From positions 30,279 to 94,278 of the forward strand of contig VGYQ01000002.1 of NCBI GenBank assembly GCA_016872915.1: a DNA stretch of 64,000 bases, in the 5' to 3' direction. Positions within the stretch are counted from its first letter, which is position 1; every line of letters begins with the position of its first letter. The translations under genes were made by a program, and so were the position numbers. Shown in pieces: positions 37,286 to 44,427 of the stretch. The notes beneath the pieces were generated by a model. That model worked only from the letters and a program-made list of their open reading frames with translations, was not told the origin of the DNA and searched no databases. The DNA is from Planctomycetota bacterium (lineage in GTDB: Bacteria; Planctomycetota; Phycisphaerae; Phycisphaerales; SM1A02).

Positions 37286-38383
37286 ATGGGACGTATCTGG
37301 AACTTTTCCGCAGGCCCCGCCGCGATGCCCGAGGGTGTGCTGCGTGAGCTTGGCGCAGACCTGCTTGATCTGGAGGGCACGGGCATCGGTATTTTGGAGC
37401 ACTCCCACAGGCAGCCGCCTTTTGACCGTGTCCTGGCGGGCGCACTCGACTGCTGCCGGCGCTTGGGCGAAATCCCCGAGACGCATGAGATCCTCTTCGT
37501 TCCGGGCGGTGCGACATTGCAGTTCGCACTGATCCCACTGAACCTGCTGCCCGACGGCGGCGTCGCGGACTATCCCGACACAGACATCTGGACGGCGAAG
37601 GCGATCGTGGAGGCACGTGATGCTGTGCCAAGTGCGAGGATCGCCGTCCCGTTTGAAGGCAAGCGCTGCGCGTACGACCATGTGCCAAGTGATGCGGAGT
37701 GTCCCGCGAGCACGGGCGCCGCGTACATGCACTACTGCTCCAACAACACTGTGCATGGCACGCAGTACCGACACCCCCCCCGCTGTGCCGATGGTGGCGT
37801 ACTGATCAACGATGCCAGCAGCGAGATCTTTTCTCGACCTGTGGACTGGGCTGCGCATGGCCTGGTGTACGCGTCGGCCCAGAAGAACTTGGGCGTTGCA
37901 GGGATGTCGATCATCATCGTGCGCCGCGATCTGCTGCAGCGTGCACCGCGGAAGTTGCCCTCCATGTTCTCCTATGCAGCTCATGCGAAGGCGGGCAGTC
38001 GCATCAACACGCCGCCGACCTTCGCCATCCATGCGCTGTGGCGCATGTGTCAGTGGATGCTCCGCGAAGGTGGCGTCGCCGAAATGGAACGCCGCACCCA
38101 TGCGCGCGCGCGGCTGGTGCAGCATGCGATCGATGCCTCGGATGGGTTCTACACACCGCTCGGGCATGCAGCGTGTCGCTCGCTGATCAATGCATCATTT
38201 CGACTGCCGACCGCACAACTCGATGACCGCTTTTGGAGAGATGCTGCACGCGATGGCATCGATGGACTCGCAGGCCACCGTGAAGCAGGTGGCATACGCG
38301 CATCGATGTACAACTCCTGCCCCCTCTCGGCCGTCGAGGCCCTTGTCGCCTTCATGCGCGAGTTCAAGCGCACGAACGGCTGA
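37286..38383 (+). CDS. serC: Phosphoserine aminotransferase
   Basis: IWNFSAGPAAMPEGVL, FVPGGATLQFALIPLNLL, YMHYCSNNTVHGTQY, DASSEIFSRPVDWAAHGLVYASAQKNLGVAGMSIIIVR. Confidence 0.96.
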   Translation: MGRIWNFSAGPAAMPEGVLRELGADLLDLEGTGIGILEHSHRQPPFDRVLAGALDCCRRLGEIPETHEILFVPGGATLQFALIPLNLLPDGGVADYPDTDIWTAKAIVEARDAVPSARIAVPFEGKRCAYDHVPSDAECPASTGAAYMHYCSNNTVHGTQYRHPPRCADGGVLINDASSEIFSRPVDWAAHGLVYASAQKNLGVAGMSIIIVRRDLLQRAPRKLPSMFSYAAHAKAGSRINTPPTFAIHALWRMCQWMLREGGVAEMERRTHARARLVQHAIDASDGFYTPLGHAACRSLINASFRLPTAQLDDRFWRDAARDGIDGLAGHREAGGIRASMYNSCPLSAVEALVAFMREFKRTNG

Positions 38384-39034
38384 TCAGGGCAGCGGGCGAA
38401 GCCTGATGTTTCGAAACTCGATGTGTGCGCCCTCGGACTGCAGGGCGATCCAGCCATCGATCACTTCACAGCGTGTTGCGGTGTTCTGCACCACGCCATT
38501 CACCGCGAGTTGCAGGTCTTCGTCGACGAGCCGAATGGCATAGTGATTCCACTCCCCGAGAGGTTTCTCGTTGGATGGCTGCGCTTTTTCCGTATGGCGG
38601 CCCTTCGTGCGGTCCACGTTGGTACTCATCGGGAATGCATCGATGTTCCAAATGTCTCCGGCACTGCCGCTCTGCAGTTGCGCCTCGATTGACTTCGGCC
38701 ACACCTTGTCTGGGTGCTGCACGCGCATGAGGACACCTGAGTTTCCAGCACCTTTGGACGGATCAAAGCGCCACTCCAGCTCGAGCTCGAAACTCGTGTA
38801 CCTGCGTTCAGTGCGCAGATATCCGATGGGCTGACCGGCACACACAAGAACACCATCGCGCACCGTCCAAGTCCCGGGGGGAGCATCGGCAGGGAACACC
38901 TTCCAGTTCGCGAGATCTGTGCCGTTGAAGAGATCGATGCGCTGCGGCTCGCTGCGCGAAATGTCAGGCGGTGCTTGGCACGAAAGAAGCACTGCAACAG
39001 CCCCACAGACGCAGAGCGCCGCACGTTTGGGCAC
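38384..39034 (-). CDS. DUF1080 (3-keto-disaccharide hydrolase-like) lipoprotein
   Basis: AVAVLLSCQAPP lipobox; DLFNGTDLANWKVFP ... GTWTVRDGVLVCAG ... FELELEWRFDPSKGAGNSGVLMRV ... GWIALQSEGAHIEFRNIRLRPL. Start uncertain. Confidence 0.88.
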   Translation of the reverse strand: MPKRAALCVCGAVAVLLSCQAPPDISRSEPQRIDLFNGTDLANWKVFPADAPPGTWTVRDGVLVCAGQPIGYLRTERRYTSFELELEWRFDPSKGAGNSGVLMRVQHPDKVWPKSIEAQLQSGSAGDIWNIDAFPMSTNVDRTKGRHTEKAQPSNEKPLGEWNHYAIRLVDEDLQLAVNGVVQNTATRCEVIDGWIALQSEGAHIEFRNIRLRPLP

Positions 39035-39045
39035 GGGGTGCAAAC

Positions 39046-39444
39046 TCAGTTCCCGCCAGAGCCACCCGATGGCTTGCGCCTCAGCTCCGTCTCCGCAGCG
39101 ACCCAGTTGTCGAACTCGGTGCCGCCGTTCTGCAACCAGCTGTGGTAGGCGGCAAGTTGGATCTGTCCAAAGGTTGGTCCGACTGCGCTCGACGACCAAG
39201 TCAGCGGGGATGTCTCGACGATGGTCGAGGCACGCGACTTGGGCGACACGTTCCCTGCCGTCGACTTGGTCTTACGCACTTTGGAACGCGTTGGCTTTTT
39301 GGTGGTCGACCTCGCCGCAACGGACGTTCGTGTCTTGCTCGCTGGCTTCACGTTCGTGCGCGACTTTGTCTTCGGTGCGCTCCCTGCTCGAGACGACTTC
39401 GCGACGGTGCTGCGCTTCTTTGGCATGGACTTGGTGGTTGGCAT
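39046..39444 (-). CDS. Lys/Arg/Ser/Thr-rich histone H1-like protein with C-terminal DUF2934-like segment
   Basis: MPTTKSMPKKRSTVAKSSRAGSAPKTKSRTNVKPASKTRTS...; C-terminus IQLAAYHSWLQNGGTEFDNWVAAETELRRK; AAGGAGAAAGACATG ribosome-binding site. Confidence 0.75.
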   Translation of the reverse strand: MPTTKSMPKKRSTVAKSSRAGSAPKTKSRTNVKPASKTRTSVAARSTTKKPTRSKVRKTKSTAGNVSPKSRASTIVETSPLTWSSSAVGPTFGQIQLAAYHSWLQNGGTEFDNWVAAETELRRKPSGGSGGN

Positions 39445-39529
39445 GTCTTTCTCCTTGGTGGTTCGCACGCGAGCATTCCCAGAACGGCGGCGGTTGGGTC
39501 GCTGCGGCATACTGCACATAGGGTAACGA

Positions 39530-40204
39530 TTACACCACCCCAAAGTCGATTGGTAAGCAGGCCTGCATTGCCTCACGTCCCATCGCAAGATTGAAGCGTT
39601 CACGAGTCGTTGCCCAGGAATCGCCACCCATCCGAGCCACCGCACGGAGTCGCTGCGGATCCACGGCGCCATCCGAAATCAGCGCATCATCGATCCAAAC
39701 ATGAACGACTTCACCAACCACGATGTTGCCGCCGCCTGCCTGCCCTGCCGCAAGCCGAACGACCTGGAGCGTTCGACACTCAAACACCGCGGGACTCTCC
39801 GCCACCGAAGGAGGCGCGACGACCGTGCTTCGGCGCTCATGCAGCCCCGCCAAGGCGAACTCACTCTCACCAAATGGCAGCGCCTCTGCCGCGGTGGCGA
39901 CGCGTCGCACGATCGGCTCGGTGCAGACGCTGACCGTGAACTCCCCCTGACCACCCTCTGATCGCGACTTCGCATTGCGAAGCGAATCCTTCTCGCCGCC
40001 GTCGCGATTGTTTACAGGACAGAAGAGCAGCGACATCGGTCGCGAGCCGATCCCAGTGAAGAAGGAGAATGGCGCGAGATTCGGCCGTCCCTCCAACGAC
40101 ACGGTGCCGACCACGGCGATCGGTCGCGGCACAATCACGCCGATCAGCAGGCGATAGCAGGCGGCAATTGACTCCTGATTGGGCGTGAAGTCCATGTCTG
40201 CCAC
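39530..40204 (-). CDS. Flavin reductase-like / FMN-binding split-barrel protein
   Basis: CYRLLIGVIVPRPIAVVGTVSLEGRPNLAPFSFFTGIGSRPMSLLFCPV; VVGEVVHVWIDD. Confidence 0.92.
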   Translation of the reverse strand: MADMDFTPNQESIAACYRLLIGVIVPRPIAVVGTVSLEGRPNLAPFSFFTGIGSRPMSLLFCPVNNRDGGEKDSLRNAKSRSEGGQGEFTVSVCTEPIVRRVATAAEALPFGESEFALAGLHERRSTVVAPPSVAESPAVFECRTLQVVRLAAGQAGGGNIVVGEVVHVWIDDALISDGAVDPQRLRAVARMGGDSWATTRERFNLAMGREAMQACLPIDFGVV

Positions 40205-40235
40205 AGTATCGTCGATCCCCCCTTATGCTGCCCTC

Positions 40236-41660
40236 ATGAATCAGGAGTATGAATTCGATCTCACGGTCGTGGGGAGCGGACCGGCAGGACAGGCTGCTGC
40301 GATTCAAGCCGCAAAGCTCGGCAAGCGTGTGGCGTTGATCGAACGTCGCGGCGCCATCGGTGGCGTTTCCGTACACCTCGGCACGCTGCCCTCCAAGACC
40401 TTTCGCGAGGCGGTGATAAGCCTGCAGCGCGGCACGGTGCGCAAGTCGCTGGAAGCGGCTGGCGCAGATCCGATTCGCTTGACAATGCCAATGCTGATCG
40501 ACCGAGTCAGCGGTGTTATCCATGACGAGCAGCAGCTCATCCGCGAGGTTCTGAATCGAAACGATGTCAACATCCTTTCAGGCTTTGGCTCCTTCATCGA
40601 TTCGCACACCCTTGCGATCGACAGTCCTGAAGGCGATCGTCGCATAACGACTGCGTTCACATTGCTTGCCACGGGAACTCGACCCGTCATCCCCGCCTCG
40701 TGCCCCGATCATTCAAGTGATGAAAGTCCCATCGTGCTCACGAGCGATCGCATCCTTGCACTCCGCCAGATCCCGCGCACCATGATTGTGGTGGGTGGCG
40801 GCGTGATCGGCGTCGAGTACGCGTCATTCTTCGCCTCACTTGGCACCAAGGTGACGCTGATCGAGCGTACGGAACGTCCCATTTCGTTCATGGATACCGA
40901 AACCATCGACGAGATGATCCATCACATGCGGCTGCAGGATGTGATCTTTCGCTGCAGCGAGGCGGTTGTCCGTATTGCGTGTATCGACGAGCATCCTCGG
41001 CGAGTCGTGGTGGAACTCGAGAGCGGCAAACGCATGACGGCCGATGTGGCCCTCATCTCCGCCGGTCGACAAGGCTGCACGGAGGGGCTGCATCTGGATG
41101 CGATTGGCCTTGTGGCAGATTCACGAGGACGCATCTCTGTCAACGAGACCTACCAGACCACAGTGAGCGGCGTATACGCCGCGGGCGATCTGATTGGCTT
41201 CCCTGCGCTCGCTGCAACGAGTTCAGCGCAAGGGCGCATCGCCGCCTGCCACATGTTTGGTGCACCGAGTTCGCCGATGGGCAACGACTACCCGCTCGGC
41301 ATCTACAGCATTCCAGAGATGAGTAGCGCCGGTGCAACGGAGCAAGTACTCACCAAACAGAAGGTTCCGTATGAAATTGGCGTCGCGCGCTACAGCGAGA
41401 TCGCACGGGGCAAGATCGCCGAGACGGCAGACGGATTTCTGAAACTGATTTTCCACCGCGAAACACGCCAACTGCTCGGCGTCCACATCGTTGGCTCGAA
41501 TGCCACTGAACTGGTGCATGTCGGGCAGGCCGTGATCCGCCTCAAGGGTGGACTCGACTTCTTCCTCACCAACGTCTTCAACTACCCCACCTACGCCGAG
41601 TGCTACAAAGTTGCGGCGTATAACGCTTACAACAATCTGCTCAACAACACCATGGCGTGA
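40236..41660 (+). CDS. sthA: Soluble pyridine nucleotide transhydrogenase
   Basis: DLTVVGSGPAGQAAAIQAAKLGKRVALIE; GGVSVHLGTLPSKTFREAV (Cys-less motif typical of SthA); GVYAAGDLIGFPALAATSSAQGR. Confidence 0.93.
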   Translation: MNQEYEFDLTVVGSGPAGQAAAIQAAKLGKRVALIERRGAIGGVSVHLGTLPSKTFREAVISLQRGTVRKSLEAAGADPIRLTMPMLIDRVSGVIHDEQQLIREVLNRNDVNILSGFGSFIDSHTLAIDSPEGDRRITTAFTLLATGTRPVIPASCPDHSSDESPIVLTSDRILALRQIPRTMIVVGGGVIGVEYASFFASLGTKVTLIERTERPISFMDTETIDEMIHHMRLQDVIFRCSEAVVRIACIDEHPRRVVVELESGKRMTADVALISAGRQGCTEGLHLDAIGLVADSRGRISVNETYQTTVSGVYAAGDLIGFPALAATSSAQGRIAACHMFGAPSSPMGNDYPLGIYSIPEMSSAGATEQVLTKQKVPYEIGVARYSEIARGKIAETADGFLKLIFHRETRQLLGVHIVGSNATELVHVGQAVIRLKGGLDFFLTNVFNYPTYAECYKVAAYNAYNNLLNNTMA

Positions 41661-41723
41661 GAGCACCGCCATCGCGCCATGACATCGGCACGCCGCTTGG
41701 GGGCGCGGCGGAAACGCAGGCGA

Positions 41724-42539
41724 TCACTCCGCGACCGCCGGGGCGGCGAGCGGACGAACCCAGATGTTTCGGAACTGCAACGCGTCGCCGTGATCCTGCA
41801 ACTTGATCGGTGCAGTCTCCGCATGCGATGCATAGGAAGCGCGCCGCATATGTGCGGTCTCGCCGAGCACCTCGGAGTTCTCCTGAACCAGCACACCGTT
41901 CAGCAGCACCGTCATGGACGCGGTGCGCACAATCCCCGCCGCCGTATCAAAGCGTGGTCCACGGAAGATGACGTCATAGGCATTCCACTGCCCCTGCGGG
42001 CGGCATGGGTTCACCAGCGGCGGGTGCTGCCCATACATCGAACCCGCCATGCCATCCACGTAGGTGACGTTGCCGGACGAGTTCAGAATCTGCAGCTCGT
42101 AGCGAGACATGAAGAAGATGCCACTGTTGCTTCCTTTCTGACCGTCGCACTTCAGTTCAGTGGGAACCATCCACTCGATATGGAACTGGCAGTCGCCAAA
42201 AGAATCTCGGGTGGCAATGTCTCCCGTGCGCGGCACGATGGTGAGTACTCCGCCATCCGCCTTCCACCCGATCGGTGACTCTGAACCGGCCTTGACCCAT
42301 TTGGATGTGTCGCTGCCGCCAAAAAGCACGACGGCATCGCTCGGCGGCGTCATCGCACAGACAGCCCCCGTCTGTACGACGGGCGGCTGTGGGCGCTTCA
42401 TGTCATGCACATCCCAGCGAAAGGATCGCTGCTGTGACTGCATCCATCCACCGGCAAGCACCGCACACCCGAGCGAGAGCAGCACGGTGAGCGCGGCGCT
42501 CCGACGGGACCACGTCAGGTGGGGGAAACACTTGATCAT
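41724..42539 (-). CDS. DUF1080 (3-keto-disaccharide hydrolase-like) exported protein
   Basis: VVLFGGSDTSKWVKAGSESPIGWKADGGVLTIVPRTGDIATRDSFGDCQFHIEWMVP ... GSNSGIFFMSRYELQILNS ... DHGDALQFRNIWVRPL. Confidence 0.9.
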   Translation of the reverse strand: MIKCFPHLTWSRRSAALTVLLSLGCAVLAGGWMQSQQRSFRWDVHDMKRPQPPVVQTGAVCAMTPPSDAVVLFGGSDTSKWVKAGSESPIGWKADGGVLTIVPRTGDIATRDSFGDCQFHIEWMVPTELKCDGQKGSNSGIFFMSRYELQILNSSGNVTYVDGMAGSMYGQHPPLVNPCRPQGQWNAYDVIFRGPRFDTAAGIVRTASMTVLLNGVLVQENSEVLGETAHMRRASYASHAETAPIKLQDHGDALQFRNIWVRPLAAPAVAE

Positions 42540-43081
42540 TACTTCGCCCCGCCTGCGCGGAAGTCGAATTGCTGTCCGCCGATCGATGCATCAAGCATCG
42601 CACCCGTGCTGCTTCCGATAAAGACCGCGACTCCATTCTGATAGTCGTTTGCTGCGCCGGCACCTGACGTCGCCATCACGGCAGACGCCTGTGCCGCGAA
42701 CTGGAACGTGCCGTTCTTGAACTGGTTCAGCGCAGACTGATCCTTGAAGAAAATGAATTCATCGAATACCTGCCCGCCGATCTGAGCACCGACCGAACCT
42801 TGGTTCATCGAGCAGAAGCCGATGGAACGCCCACCGGAGAAGACCTCGCCATTCCCTGCAGCACCGCCAAAGATGAGCCCCCCCTTCCCAACGGACGGCA
42901 GCACCACATACCCAGACGAGCCTGCAAAGAACTTGTCCATGCTCGGATCCCGGAGTTTCAACCGATCGACCGCAGCGCGAACTTCCGTGCTGAGATCCTT
43001 CTGCTGCTCCTCGGTCTTTGGACCCGAAGCGCAGCCAATGAGTACGAGAGAGAGCGCAGCGAGAGCGATGATTCGTTTCAT
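42539..43081 (-). CDS. SYLF (lipid-binding, YSC84-like) domain lipoprotein
   Basis: MKRIIALAALSLVLIGCASGP lipobox; FFAGSSGYVVLPSVGKGGLIFGGAAGNGEVFSGGRSIGFCSMNQGSVGAQIGGQVFDEFIFF; TAATG overlap with the DUF1080 start. Confidence 0.88.
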   Translation of the reverse strand: MKRIIALAALSLVLIGCASGPKTEEQQKDLSTEVRAAVDRLKLRDPSMDKFFAGSSGYVVLPSVGKGGLIFGGAAGNGEVFSGGRSIGFCSMNQGSVGAQIGGQVFDEFIFFKDQSALNQFKNGTFQFAAQASAVMATSGAGAANDYQNGVAVFIGSSTGAMLDASIGGQQFDFRAGGAK

Positions 43082-43203
43082 TTGGTGTTGTTCCTTCAGT
43101 GTTGTGACGTGCGAAGACCCTGAAGGCGGGGATCCTACCCTCTCTCCGGACAATGGTCTTGCTCTTGTGAACTGAGGCAAGTTGGGGTACCACGCCATCC
43201 GAG

Positions 43204-44427
43204 ATGGCAGCGCAAGCCAACAAGTTTCTGCATGGATCGACGGGGACACTGACGCTGCTCACCACACTGAACCTGCTCAACTATCTCGATCGCTACCTCC
43301 TCGCCGGCATTGTGGCACCGCTTCAGCAGTCGCTCGGCGCTACGCAGACCGAAATCGGATTGCTCACGAGTGCCTTCCTGATCGTCTACATGATCGCTGC
43401 GCCTCTGTTTGGACTTGCCGCGCGGCGCGCCAGCAGACCGCACCTCCTCGCCGCTGGCATTTTCATCTGGAGTGCAGCCACGCTCGCCAGCGGATTCGTT
43501 CACACGCTGTTGCAGCTGCTCTTGCTCCGTGCGCTCGTAGGTATCGGCGAGGCGGCGTACTCCACGCTCGGCCCTGCCCTGCTCGCCGCGCACTTCAAGC
43601 CTGAGCGGCGAGCCTCCGCACTCAGCATCTTTTGCGCGGCCATCCCGATCGGCACGGCACTCAGCTACATCGCATCCGGAATGCTTTCCCAACACTGGGG
43701 GTGGCGCTCGGTCTTCATCGCCGGTGGCGTGCCGGGGCTGTTGCTTGCGTTCCTCTGCCTGCGTCTGCGGGAGCCGCTGCCGAACGCGGATGAACAGGCG
43801 AGCACGGACCATGTCCCGATTGGACAGCGCGCGGTGGCGCTGCGAACCGTCTTCGGCAGTGCCGACTTTCGGTCTGCCACGATCGGTCTCACAGCCTTTA
43901 CCTTTGCATTCGGTGCGCTGGCCGTCTGGATGCCGCACTACCTGACCACCGTCCGCGGCTGGAGCGCCGTCGATGCATCCGCATCGTTCGGCATCATCAT
44001 CGTGGCGGCAGGACTGCTCGGGACACTCGGCGGTGGTGTAGCGGCACGCGCGCTCGGCGGCGGCTCGCGCGCGTGCCTGCTGCTGTGCAGCCTCTGCATG
44101 CTCGCGGCAACCCCGCTCACCGCCGCGGCTCTGTACTGTACGGATACGGTGCTGGTGTTGACGGTCCTGTTTCTCGCGGCGACATTTGCCTTCGCAACGC
44201 AGGGCCCCGTGAATGCGTTGGTGGTCAACGCCGTACCTGCAGATCTTCGCGCATTTGCGGTGGGCGCCAATGTGCTGGCAATCCACGCCTTGGGCGATGT
44301 TCCAAGCCCCGTGATCGTCGGACGCCTCGCCGATTCATCGTGGGGATGGGAGTGGGCGATGGCACTCATCCCTGCAGCGATGCTGCTCTCGGCCATTGCA
44401 TGGCTGCCGATCTGGAGGCGCCCATGA
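43204..44427 (+). CDS. MFS transporter (spinster/sugar-phosphate type)
   Basis: 12-TM hydrophobic pattern; LLNYLDRYLLAGIVAPLQQSLGATQTEIGLLTSAFLIVYMIAAPLFGLAARR; GIGEAAYSTLGPALLAAHF. Confidence 0.92.
   Translation: MAAQANKFLHGSTGTLTLLTTLNLLNYLDRYLLAGIVAPLQQSLGATQTEIGLLTSAFLIVYMIAAPLFGLAARRASRPHLLAAGIFIWSAATLASGFVHTLLQLLLLRALVGIGEAAYSTLGPALLAAHFKPERRASALSIFCAAIPIGTALSYIASGMLSQHWGWRSVFIAGGVPGLLLAFLCLRLREPLPNADEQASTDHVPIGQRAVALRTVFGSADFRSATIGLTAFTFAFGALAVWMPHYLTTVRGWSAVDASASFGIIIVAAGLLGTLGGGVAARALGGGSRACLLLCSLCMLAATPLTAAALYCTDTVLVLTVLFLAATFAFATQGPVNALVVNAVPADLRAFAVGANVLAIHALGDVPSPVIVGRLADSSWGWEWAMALIPAAMLLSAIAWLPIWRRP

Noticed and set aside
36350-38167. 605-aa minus-strand ORF antisense to the SerA-like and serC genes
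   Set aside because: Cys/His/Arg-rich composition typical of antisense readings of high-GC genes; both sense genes have clear family motifs.
40236-41660. Missing redox-active Cys pair in the disulfide-reductase-like protein, considered as catalytic loss
   Set aside because: The Cys-less GTxPSK motif is normal for soluble transhydrogenase SthA.
43135-44286. 383-aa minus-strand ORF antisense to the MFS gene
   Set aside because: Charged repetitive composition; the sense strand encodes a clear 12-TM transporter.
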